From Persea americana (lineage: Eukaryota > Streptophyta > Magnoliopsida > Laurales > Lauraceae), in the NCBI GenBank assembly GCA_029852735.1, contig CM056813.1, forward strand, positions 42,429,682 through 42,493,681: a stretch of 64,000 bases of DNA, read 5' to 3'. Shown in pieces: positions 45,735 through 57,300 of this stretch; position 1 is the first letter of the stretch; every line of letters starts with the position of its first letter. The notes beneath the pieces were generated by a model that saw only the letters and a program-made list of their open reading frames with translations, did not search any database and was not told the DNA's origin. The position numbers and the translations under genes are program-made.

Positions 45735-45962
45735 ATGGAATTCGTATGTCACTGTGGTAAGGTGGCCGACAAGAAGACATCTTGGACTGATCTCAATCCA
45801 AGGCGAAGATTTGTTGCATGTGAAGATCGAGTATGTGGTTTCTTTCGATGGGTCGATCCAGTGATGTGTCGTTCACGGTAGATTATTCCTGGACTGTTGC
45901 GAAAGGTGAGAGGGCTTGAGAATCAACTCAAGAGGAATAGAGCACGGGAAAGGAATTTGTGA
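45735..45962 (+). pseudogene. Small GRF-type zinc-finger protein, probably with a premature stop
   Basis: The ATG in a CACCATGG context starts a 48-codon frame (to 45881). It encodes MEFVCHCGKVADKKTSW..., then NPRRRFVACEDRVCGFFRWV. The spacing CxCG, SWT, NPxRRF, AC, CGFFRW matches the zf-GRF family, small Cys-containing nucleic-acid-binding modules common in plant genomes. After the TAG at 45879 the same frame continues 26 codons to a TGA at 45960, with a basic, coil-like segment (KVRGLENQLKRNRARERNL). This suggests the TAG is a disabling mutation. The host of this module (gene fragment or transposon cargo) is unknown. Confidence 0.6.
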
Positions 45963-46742
45963 GTTTCTTTGTTTTTTTCATGGGTATTCATCGCTACAAT
46001 ATTTCTTGGGAGAAATGTATGTGATTGAGTTGTGAAAGGGCTATGTGGAGCATAATCTGATTTTGGGTGGGTGTGGTGGGATCTGTTATAATGGGTAAAT
46101 ATGTAGTGGATCTGGTGGGATCTGTTTCAAAGGGTAAATATGTAGTGGATCTGATGGTATCTGTAACAATGGGTAATTTTGGGTGGGTGTGAAAGCCCAT
46201 TTTGTTGTCCCACTATTTTTTATGATTTATGTACATGAAAGCAGATTTCCATGTTTTTTCTTGTCTGTTTTTTGAATTTTATTTCAAATTTTAGTGTTTC
46301 AAATTTTCATTCCTTACCATTGGAATGTGACCAGGTGGACAATGGTGGAATGACCTATATTATCTAATTTCAACGAAATGTCCAAATCTGAACAATTGTG
46401 GTCCTTAATGTAAAAACATTCACTACAAACAACCTGTAACACAGAATATACAATGTAGTTGTCAAGAAAAATATCAAAATGCTTTCATCCATGTTATAGA
46501 AACACTACAACCCCTACGACATTAACGTTTGTCTCCAAAAAAATCATCAGAACCAGGTATGGCTTTCACAGGCCTCCCCCTTACTTAACGTACAAACGGT
46601 GGTCTGCTTTTTACATTAAAAAATTCCCAACAAAAACAACACAAAAACCACATTCTTAATTTCCACTGTGATTTTTTATCCTTCTCAGCTCCACTTTGCT
46701 TAGTCATGCTCCCCTTGGCTGTTAAACTTGACTTGCAACATT
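45963..46742. other. No recognisable feature
   Basis: AT-rich. 46040-46190 has repeats of GGGTAAATATGTAGTGGATCTG-like words (two to three copies of about 50 bp). No gene or element ends can be supported. Confidence 0.3.
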
Positions 46743-48339
46743 TGAAAGTCCAGAATCGAAGCCTAGAGGAGGGGTGAATAGGGTGACTTCAAAAACCTAG
46801 ACCAATTCTTTTTAAAACCTAAGTCAATTATGCTTTGAAGATTTATCATCTTGTTTAAAAGAGATTTCTACAAATAAGAAAAGAAACCAACTAATCATTC
46901 AAGATAGACATTTAAAAAGAAACATTGACCATAAGCACATCATCCATACAAATAAACATCAATCACCATAACAAGCAAATTTATAGTGGTTTGACCAAGC
47001 AAGCCTACATCCACTCCCGGTTTCCCCACCGGTATTTCCACTATCAACTTAAGGTTTAGGCTAACCTCCAACCTTACAACTACATATGCTTTTACACAAG
47101 TCTAAGCAATAACCTTTTATAATCTCATATGCTTTTCAAAAGGCTAAGCATTAACCTTTACAACATAAGTTTTTATCTCAATAAACTATGCCTAAACAAG
47201 CATATGATGAGATGCAAGTGAATACATATTGATACCTCTTAACATAAGCTCATAATGAAATTTCAAATTTTATCTAAGACATATGCATGATGAATGCAAA
47301 GATTTATATGAGATACATATGCCTTAAAGACTTATTCTATCTCTTTTGAAATTCAATGCTCATAAATGATGCGAATGTGAGATAGAAGTGATTCACACAT
47401 TTTTTATTTTTTTTTGAAATGATGACAAACTTGTTTTGAAGTACTAAGATGAAACTAGTAAGTTTGTTTTAAAGAACATTAAATGCCTAACATGTGAAAT
47501 ACTATTCAAATGATAAAGTTTAAATGATAAACATATTTTAACGTCAAAGCATGTTTAAACAATCAACACTTGAATACTTTGGACACTTTAATCATGCCAT
47601 TTGAAGAAGTCAAAGATTTAAAGACAATCATGAATAAAATAAGTTAAGATGAGCAAATCCATTGAAGAATCAAAGTTTTGAAATGATTGATTTGCATTGC
47701 CCTCCTAGCTTCCTTCTAGCCCAGCATGGATGTCCCACCTTCCTTGGCCCTCTAAAGTCTCAAAAGGGTTGGCACAAATCTCAAGGAATGGTTCATTTTA
47801 TAGGAAAAATTTTCTCCAACGGATCTATTGTCGGTTAACCGACACATGGAGTTTGGTTAACCGAACCCAACAGTCATATTCAAACGGTCATATATTTTTA
47901 AATTTGCGGATTGAAATATGCCTGTTGGCTCACCGAACAGAAGTTCGGTCAACCAACAGCTGACCAACATGAGACCGACAGCTGACCGAATTTTCCTGAT
48001 AAAACAATTTTTTACATTCTGGAATCCCGACAGCTGACCGAACTTTGTTCGGCTGACTGAACTTTCCCTGATATAAAAACTTGAAAAAAATGATTTTGGA
48101 GAGGGAAATTTCTGCTTGGAGAACTAGGCTTGACTTGAGAGTGACAAGTTTGAAGAAATGAGTTTTTTTAAACTGTAATTCAAAACATGTTTGAGCATGT
48201 CTTTACGAATTCTTTTGATGCTATGATTAAAAACTAATAATGCATGAAGATTCCAAAATTCTAAGAAGTTTGAGTGCATGAGAGTTCAAGCTAAAATGAA
48301 TGCATCAAATCAAATTGCAAACTAATGAAAACTCTAACA
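46743..48339 (-). repeat. 3' LTR of a SIRE-like Ty1/copia element
   Basis: In element orientation it runs from TGTTAGAGTTTTC at 48339 to GGACTTTCA at 46743, about 1.6 kb. Its end carries CTATTCACCCCTCCTCTAGGC, a very common terminal word of SIRE-type LTRs. The polypurine tract lies directly upstream. A CTATAAAATG TATA candidate is near 47795 (minus), with a cluster of CGGTTAACCGA and CAGCTGACCGA words at 47827-48065 just upstream of it. The partner LTR is outside the window, so the distal boundary is an estimate. Confidence 0.65.
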
Positions 48340-48750
48340 ATCTCCCCCTTTGCAATTTGATGGCAACTCTTGAAGCTTGACCATCTATCTATCTTCAATG
48401 ATACTTGGGCATCTTCTTCTTTGGATCTTAAGGAGCATTGGATATAAGGGAGCATTTGGATTTTTCTTGCGGGGAGCAATTTTGAAAATTCTAAAGCCTT
48501 TCTCCCCCTCTACATATGCACGACTCCAAAAAAAGTATACCAATAAAGCTCCCCTCCTCCTTTGATTGATAGAAGAACATAGCTCTTCTCCCCTTTAATC
48601 AAAGCCAACTTCTCTATTTTTCTCCCCTTTTGACATCTAATTGCAAAGTATTATGCCCTTAAAACAATAAAACACACACCTTGTCAGTAGCACCTGTTTA
48701 TCATAAAAAGATGAAAATGAAATGTAAAAATAGGTTATTTAACCAAGGAA
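48340..48750 (-). other. Copia polypurine tract and post-pol spacer
   Basis: Minus-strand AAAGGGGGAGAT (48340-48351) abuts the LTR. Further purine tracts of the AAAGGGGAGAA type occur at about 48502, 48590 and 48620. No coding region is visible between the pol stop (48751) and the LTR. Confidence 0.6.
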
Positions 48751-50490
48751 TTAGAATTCAGGGCATGGGCCAATGCCCAATTGATGTCGCAATGTGATAA
48801 AACGGTCATTTCCAAGGGGTTTAGTAAAGAAATCAGCCAGTTGAGCATCAATGAGAACAAAAAGTAGCTCAATGGTGCCTTGATCAGCATGATCATGCAG
48901 AAAATGATAACGAATGTCGATGTGCTTGGTGCGTGAGTGTTGAATAGGATTTTTAGAAATGCTAATGGCATTTGAATTATCACACATGATAAGCATATAT
49001 TATTGTGGAACATTATAATCTAAGAGAGTTTATTTCATCTACAACAATTGAGCACAACCACTTCCTTCGGCTATGTATTCAGCTTCTACAGTAGATAAAG
49101 ATACTGAATTCTATTTTTTACTTTGTCAAGACACTAAACAATTTCCTATGAAATAGCAACAAGCACTTGTCCTCTTTCTATCATCTATGGATCCTGCTCA
49201 ATTAGCATCACTGTAGCCAATCAATTGCAATATAGAGTCATGAGGATACCAAATACCATAGTGAGAAGTCCCGTGAACATGTTTGATTATACGTTTGATA
49301 GCCTTAAGATGAGATTCACGAGGATCGGCTTGGTACCTAGAACATATTCCAGCACTAAAAGAGAGATCCGGTCTGCTAGCAGTAAAGTAAAGGATGCTTC
49401 ATATCATACTTCTATAAAGTTTTTGGTCAACCTTCTTACCTTGAGGGTCACTAGATAGTTTTGAAGTAGATCCCATGGGATTACAACTAGCTTTAGAGTC
49501 TCTTAGACCAAACTTCTTGACAATTTCTAGAGAAAATTTGGACTGATTTAGGAAAATACTCTTGTCAGTTTGATTAACCTGAAGTCCAAGAAAGAATTGT
49601 AGGAGACCGACCAAACTCATCTTAAACGTGGAACTCATTAACTACGAAAATCTTTGAGCAAATGTTTCTGAAGTAGATTCAAAAGCTATATCATCAACGT
49701 AAATCTAAGCTACTAGGATATCTTGATCAATCTTTTTGATAAAAAGGGTCTTATCTACTTTTCCACATTCAAACTCATTTTCAATCAAGTGACTTGTAAG
49801 CTTTTCATACCAAGCCCTTGGCACTTGTTTTAAACCATAAAGTGCATTTTTAAGTTTATAAACATATTCAGGATAATGAGGATCTTCAAATCTTTCTGGT
49901 TGTGTAACATACACATCTTCTTCAATTTCACCATTCAAGAAGGCACTTTTAACGCCCATTTGAAACAATTTGATCCCCATACTACTCGCATATGCCAATA
50001 ATATTCATATGGACTCCAAACGTGGTACCGAGGCAAAGGTTTCTTCAAAATCAATTCTTTCTATTTGAGCATATCCTTTGACTACAAGTCTTGCCTTGTT
50101 CCTTACAACATTTCCAGATTCATCTGATTTGTTCTTGTAAATCCATTTTGTGACAATTGGATTTTTCTCGTTGGGTGGAGGAACAAGATCCCAAACATCA
50201 TTCCTTTTGAATTGATTCAACTCTTCTTACATTGCCTCTATCCATTCAGATTTAGTTTTGCCCCTAAAAAGTTTTTGGGCTCTATTTGAGAGACAAATGA
50301 ATAATGAGCACATAAATTTTGAACTTATGTTCGTGTCATGACCCCACTTTTGATGTCTCCAACGACATTATCCAAGGTGTGATTTTTCAGCATTTTGGAT
50401 GGTATAATGGATGTAGATTGAATAGCCTCTTCATTTTCTTTAGGCATAGATTGTTCACTAACGATTTCAGCTTCATCATCATCTTGCAAA
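48751..50490 (-). pseudogene. SIRE-like Ty1/copia reverse transcriptase and RNase H, broken
   Basis: The C-terminal half of a copia pol on the minus strand. From the right: NHTLDNVVGDIKSGVMTR (50330-50390); the RT blocks WDLVPPPNEKNPIVTKWIYK, KARLVVKGYAQ and VKSAFLNGEIEEDVYVTQPE; the catalytic YVDD near 49690; LVGLLQFFLGLQVNQ; and RNase H with CDNSNAISISKNPIQHSRTK and ADFFTKPL ending at 48751. Several stops and frameshifts break it (near 50230, 50000, 49650 and 49010-49400). The wording is closest to the SIRE/Maximus clade. Upstream pol and gag were separated by the insertion of Tat copy 2 at 50491 and would lie beyond 64000. Confidence 0.85.
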
Positions 50491-53174
50491 TGATGGACCC
50501 GTCTTTTTCTTCTTGCCTTCCTCTGTCCCGGGTCCGCCGGGGTGCGGCGGGGCGAAGAGAAAAAAAGAGCAAGCATAAACATTTTTGTACCGATATGCCA
50601 GATTTTCTATTCTACTTGGAATTTGAAATGGTGATCCGGAGATTCACCTTCACAAGTAGAAAGGAAATCAAACTTTTTTTCTAACTTTCCATTGCATGTA
50701 TATTTAAAGAAAGAGACAAGATTTTAGAATGCAGTGAGAGCGATTTTGTTTAGTTTGCCGTGAAAGGCGGTTTTGTGCCGTAGAAGGCGATTCTGCCATG
50801 GAAGGCGATTTACAAATCTTATCAATAGTGAAAGACAAGAATTGTGATTTTTTTGTCTCTTTAAAAAATACAAAATACAATAGAAAAGAAAGAAAGAGGG
50901 ATCTGACTTCTCAGCAGATTGTGGGGACTCGTTCAAATCGACGGTCGCGAATCATGTATGGACTCCGCCGTCATCCTTCAGATGAGAACACTTGATGCCT
51001 TAGTTCACTTGGCTTGGCTTGGACCTCGGATTTTTAGAGGACAAAGACCAAGGGAAGGTCCTATATCCAATAAAAAAATCAAGTAGACGGGCTGAAAAGC
51101 CGCATCTAGGCCATGTTGGATAGAAGAAGAGGGGAAACCTTGGGGGGGTGGCCCCCCAAGGGACTTCGATCACCTTGTAGTGTTTGCAGCAGAGTTTCTT
51201 CAAAGCAGGAGAGCTTCTTTGTGCAGAGAATTCTTCAGGATAATTTTCAAGACGATTTTTCAGGACCACCTCGGATGATTTTTTCAGGACCCTTTCCCTT
51301 TGGAAATGACCGCCTATTTATAGGCTTTTAGTGGCCATTAGGAAGGTTTGTGGGCATTAATGGCATTAATGCTCCATGATGGGAGGAGTTACAAGATTTA
51401 GTTTCATAATTTTGTGACTCCTTTTTCTTGGATTTTGATTGGCCGATGGAGAATAATGGGCATTTAATCTCCATGATGATGGGAGTTTCATGATTAATTA
51501 CCATGATTAATCTCCATAATGATAGGAGTTACATGGTTAATTGTCATGGTTAATTGGACTTGTAACTCCTATTTGCTTGCTTCGGATTGGACCGTTCAAA
51601 ATAATGAGTTAATGACCCTAATAAGTTGTCATAAAAAGGTCATTTAACTTCATTAGTTGGTCGCCGAGTCGCTTGAAAAGTCGCGGGCTGCGCCGTGTGT
51701 TTTGGAATTCTTCTTGCTATGATCATCGATGGATCCGCATGTTATTTGATGTCGGATGATGATGCAAATTCAGACATTGGTTGATACCAATGGCCGGCAA
51801 CATCTGTCTAGTCGATTTCAAGATCGGTCGGGCAGAAAGTGTGCTTTCTTGATCGGCTGGTTGGTAGTTTTGGAGTGTCTAATGATGATCAAATGATTTC
51901 GATGGCGGATCCGTGGTGTTGACGAAGATCGACGGATATCATGCCTCAAAAATCAAAATTTGAGAAAATCACAGGGGCCAAACATTGCGAAACGCGAAAA
52001 ATACCAAAAAAAGTGGGTTTCAGGGCGAACTTTGGCGGCCCGGATCCCTATGGTCGCCGGTGACCATGCACCCATGGTCACAGGCGACCATGGGGCCGGC
52101 CATCTTGGGCCATGGTCGCCAGCAACCATGGGCCAAGGTCGCCGGCGACCATGGGATTTTTTTCCATTTTTTGGTTGCCGTCCGTTCGCCGTTTCTTGGC
52201 AGTTTCTCGGGCTTTTTCACTTCTGTTTTCTCCTGTATTTTTCTTTCACATTTCTCCTCATTTATTGGCTTGATTCCACTGAAAAAAAATCTTCGAGAAG
52301 TCCTGCAAATCAGGGCACAAAGTTTCCTATTTTTGGAAAAGCCGAAGACTTTGTAGCCGATTTTCCGCCAAGAGTTGAAACTAGGTCAAACGATGTCGGA
52401 ATGACCTGAAATTTGAGGTGAAGCTTCTTAAGCATTAGATAGGACCAACCATGGGCTTTTATTTGAGTTTTGAAGCCATTTGGGTTCTCGTCGATGCTAG
52501 ACTTGATTTCACCGTGCGGAAGATGTCGAGCTTCGATGTGCGGTCATCCGATGTCCGATTGACCTGAAATTTGACAGGGAGCCTATTGGAGTCATTTTGA
52601 GACGATCCATTAGCTACGATTTGGATGCCATGGTCCCGGGGAGCTTGGCCACCGGTAGGCTTAATTTTGCTTCGAAGCGTCAAAGCTAGGTCAAACGTTA
52701 TCGGAATGACCTAAAATTTGACGTGCGGCCCTTTGGAAGCATGTAGAAGCTACTCATGTGCTTTGTTTGATGAGTGGTGGCATCGGAGGTTCTCGCCGCC
52801 AAGAAGCTTGATTTCGTCGTTCGAGAGTTGATGGAGGGTCAAACGGTGTCGGTTCAACTTGAAACTCGACGTGGAGCCTTTTGGAGGTATTTTGAGACCA
52901 CCCATAGGCTCTGATTAAAGATTTGATGTCTTCAACACTGTCGCTGCCAGGAGCTCCTGCTCAGCCGTTGGAGGATTGAAGTTAGGCAAGATGGTGTCGA
53001 AATAGCCCGAAACTTCATGTGTACCCTTCTTTTGGCTATTTTGAAGGATCTTGCAGTTTTTGTTTGATTCTGACAAGATCTGGCACTTGAAGCAGCTTTG
53101 CCTGTTTGTAGTAGGATGCGGCTCCATGTAGCTTTTGATGTTGAGGAGGCTAAGTGACATTTTTGGTGTCAACA
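50491..53174 (-). repeat. 3' LTR of Tat copy 2
   Basis: In element orientation it runs from TGTTGACACC at 53174 to GGGTCCATCA at 50491, 2684 bp. It carries GGTCGCCGGCGACC-type palindromes at 52040-52160, a TATAAATAGG box at 51313-51322, a GC hairpin at about 51138-51162 and repeated CGCCTTCCATGGCA-type words at 50740-50815. Confidence 0.88.
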
Positions 53175-54201
53175 AATGCCCCCTCAAGGTACAGTGACGA
53201 ATCACGTAGCTTTTGCAGTCAATGTGCCTCAAAGAAAACTTTGAAGGAGAACTTCCGACTTGGCCAAGAGTCTCTGAGCATTTTTTTTTCTTGATAGAGT
53301 AGCCTTTTGAGTTTCCAAAGGAATTTTATGGCAGTGAGAGAGATCACGTACCATCTCAAGGCAAAATTTTGAAAATGACATTTGGATTGGGTTTTTGGGT
53401 TTTGGATTTTCTTTTTGAGCTTGTGAACCTAAAGGCTTTGTGTGGCGCATCAGGCGGCCAAGAAGGTTTTTGGTTTTTGACCTTGTGACCTAACAAGCTC
53501 TATGTGGCAGGTTAGGGGGTCGGGTTTTGAATTTTGATTTTGGTCCTGTAACCTAACAAGCTGTATGAGGCAAGTTAGGGGACCGGGATTTGCTTTTTGG
53601 TCACTCTTTGGGACAAATTTTGGGTCCATTGGAGTGGTTTGGGTTTTTGTGGAATGTCAATTTCAAGGTTTTGGCTTAATTTGGTTCATGAGGTGGGATG
53701 GTTTGGATTTTTGGAAACTCATGAGGCTTGAAAAAAAAATTTTGTATGGTCCAATCAACTCAAAGGAGGCATGGAACGATTTTTGTATGCTCCTGGTAAG
53801 AGGGATTTTGACTAAAAGCCACTTTTAGTGCCTAGGTGGTCAAACCTGGCTCATGTGGGCTAGCCCATGGGACCCTAAGCTTTAAAGATGGCTTAGATCT
53901 CATGTGGTGTCATTTTTGTGAAGAATATCTAAAAATATCTCTTTTTGGTAGAGAATATCTAAAAATATTCTTACTTGGAGAGAATCTCTCAAGTTTCCTT
54001 GATTTTGGGAGAGATTTCCTCAAAATATCTTTCTTTGGGAGAAAGTTTCTCATAATCCCTCTCTTTTTGGAGGGAATTTCTCAAAAGATCTCCTCATTGG
54101 GAAAGAATATCCCATGATCCCTTTCTTTTAGGAAGTTTGCTAATTTTTAGCACTTACCTCCTTTCTTTTCTCCTTCTTTCCTCTTTTGGTTTGCTTTTTT
54201 C
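53175..54201 (-). other. Region between antisense promoter and 3' LTR (copy 2)
   Basis: Matches 38374-39369 of copy 1, inverted. It holds the polypurine tract (53175-53187, GAGGGGGCATT on the minus strand), tandem units of about 60 bp at 53400-53590 with CTAACAAGCTGTATG-type words, and repeated GAGAATATCTAAAAATAT-like words at 53920-54120. No gene is visible. Confidence 0.6.
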
Positions 54202-54209
54202 TATATAAG
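54202..54209 (+). promoter_or_regulatory. TATA box of the antisense gene (copy 2)
   Basis: TATATAAG followed by CAAGGGGAGGTTGGATCTC, 127 bases before the start codon at 54336. It matches the copy 1 site at 38366-38373 (minus). Confidence 0.6.
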
Positions 54210-54335
54210 CAAGGGGAGGTTGGATCTCTTGCTCCTATTGCCTTCTTTTTGCAAAAGTCTTCAAGAGTGCTCAAAGATCAAGAATTCTTCTTCTTCTTCA
54301 AGGATCTTCAAGCTTTTTCTTCTTCTTCTCCATCA

Positions 54336-57300
54336 ATGGCTTCAAATAAGTTTTTTCTTCTTAAGAAACCCCATGTAGAAATAGAAAAAGGTTTTCATTC
54401 TTTTCTTTTCCCCTTTTTTTTCATCTTTTTATTTCACGTGTTTTCCTTTTTTTTTTCACACGTTTTTCCTTTCCTCTTTTTTTTTTCTTTCTTTCTTTCT
54501 TTCTTTCTCTTTTCTTTTTCTTCTTTTTCTTTCACGATTTTCTCTCTCTTTTTTTTTTACCGTGTTTTGTTCTTTCTTTTTTTCTTTCTCTCTTTTTTGT
54601 TTTCCTCTTTTTTTTTTTTGTGACCGTACGGACAAGACCGTACAGTCATGGCCATACGGCCACGTGGACTTCTCTTTTTTTTTCTTTTTTTTTTTTTTTT
54701 GAAAGAGACTATTTTCTTCTTTTTTTTTTCTTTCTCGGATTTTGAGACACGCAAGCATGACAACTTTCCTTTTATGCATTTTTTTTTTAAGAAAATGGAA
54801 TTGGAAGTATGATAGTGCACACCTGGAAATCTTTTGCAAGTCTTGGGATTTGGAGCTCGCAACAATGTTGAGCCCTTTCTTGGTCTTGCGGGGATTTTCT
54901 AAGGAGCTTTGCAAGTTTTGGATTCTGGAGCTCGCAGTAATGTTGAGCCCCTTTTCCATTCTTGTGGATATTTGAGAAGATTTAGTTTGATCTCGCAGCA
55001 ATGTTTGAGTTCAAGCCTTCTTCGAGAATTTTCCATTGACTTATGAGCTTGCAGCGATGTTGAGCCCATCTTCAAGCTCCTATTTCTTTCGGGGTGTTTT
55101 CCTTTGCTTCGAAATTGCCCCGGAACCATGCCAAAATTTCGCTAGAATTTTTTTTTATAGCAAAACTCTGTCATTTTGATTATTGATTTTCTCTTTTTCC
55201 ATCCTTTGCAGGTAGTTCCTCCAGAATGAACAAAGGTAAGGAGCCGGTCACTGATGCGCCTCGCCGTTCTACCAAATCCTCTAATGTGGCCGTACAGCAG
55301 GCCTGAGAAGAGGTTCAGTATGTCGAAAGGAACTTGGAAGAGTGAGACTCGCTCAACCGAGATGAGATGAGGCAACGTTTGATGGCCCTCAAGGATGAGG
55401 AGTATTATAAGATTATGGTAAGCAGCTGTCCTTGGGTCACGAACGATCAGAGCATTGTGCCCAAGCCTACCTTCTTCTTTGGTGATGTCGTCCCTGACGA
55501 TTCAACATACCAAAGGAGATGTTTTCAGTTCTCTTTCACAGTTGGTGGTGAGAAGAGAATTGTTTCTACCCGGTCGACCTTCGATCGGATTATCTCGATC
55601 ATGAGTCTTTCCTCCACATGCTCAAAGAGGGAAGATCCTCCAAGCTGGGTGAAGAGGACAAATGTGATCAAGACCGGGGTTTTTGTTGGCGGCCCTTCTG
55701 GTTTTGCAGAGAAGTCACCTGCCCGCATGGACATTTTGATTCCAGCCAGTGGCTACCAAGGTTCAGACCATCCTTCAGTCAATTTGAGACCAGTGGGCCT
55801 TGGCATTTTCAAGGGCGATGGCAACAATTGGGTGAAGCCTTTTCGACTTCACGGCCGTTTCAGTGCTGACTCGAGCTGGGAGTCGTGGACTGATCACATC
55901 CTGCAGGTTGGCGGTGCCATTCCGAAGGAGGCCAAGATTTTTGACGCGGTTCGCACTTTTTGGCAAACCGTGGTTTTCTCCGATGAGGCCTTCATGGCCG
56001 TGCTGGAGTCGTTCCTTCCACAAACCAACACCTTCGTTGTCACGAATGGTGAGATTGGTTTTTCTTTAAAGGAACTGAGCGCCATCACTGGGCTGCCTAT
56101 CCTCGGCAATCTCTATGAGGAGTTCATGCCTATTGACAGCGTCCTTGAGGAGCAGTCTGAGGAGTTCAGGCTTTGGTACTTTCAGCTCGTCGCCTTCTAC
56201 AATTTTTTGAAGGAGAAGGAGGGCTCGAAAGTCCGGTGTAGTAGTTGGAGGAGTGGTAGTTTTTTGTCTTCCAACTTCTTTGACAGCGGGGAGTCTTCTG
56301 AGAGTGCGACCCAGGAAGCCAGGGCTAAGAACGCAGATTTGAAGAAGATCTCTGCCATGCGAGAGAATTTGAAGGAATTCTTCGCAGACACAGACGCCAT
56401 TCATTCTGACATTGCGCTGCGGAGAGATCTCGCTGTTTACCTCACTTATTGGCTGGGTGAGGCTGTTTTTACTGGTGGTGATGGCACGCACATCAGGCCG
56501 CACTGTATTTTTTCGGCTTTTCAGATGGCTTTTGGAGAGCGACTTGCTTTGGTGCCTGCTCTTTACTCCTATTTATGCACCGAACTGCAGGCTGCTGCTT
56601 TCCTGGTTCAGCTTAGGCTTCCCATGAATAGGGTATTTTCAGCCCACATTTTCTATTCGTGGTATGTATACCACTGTCCCAGTTTCCACCAATTGGGTGT
56701 TGCACAGGACAATGACCCGTTTATGATTCGGTTGGCTAGAGGGAAGCCTGTTTCCGAATCTCTTTTATCTGACCGTTTGAGGATCCGTCGATTCTGGGAC
56801 GTCGAGATGGGGCAGTTTTCAGCGAAGCTTTCTCCGGGTTTGCGGAAGAAGGCTTTTGATTTTGGTGTCTCCCGTGATTCGACCAGGGCAAGGTCGGGGA
56901 GACACTATTCTTTGACAAATGCGGAGAGGAGTTGTCTTTTTAACATACGTGTCGGCACGATGGTGTATCGTAGACATCTTTTCGTCGACATCCAGCCGTA
57001 TGTTCCCTCGCGTTTTGCCATGCAGTTGGGCTTCTCCCAAGGCGTTGTTGGAGCGCCTTCGAGCAAGGTGAAGCGTTTTGGAGGTCTGCAGGACGGGAGA
57101 AATGCATGGACGTTTTATAGTACGGAAGACACTACCGCCATGATTCCTTATCCTGAGTTGCCCACTTGCTAAACTACTGGCTTCACGAAATGGTTCGTGG
57201 AGAGCCTTTCAGTGTACCGGGGGCTTTCCAAGAAAGAGCTCGATGTAAAGCAATCTTCTGGGAATGGCCTTGGGAAGTCAGATGGCATCCGCCGGGAGGA

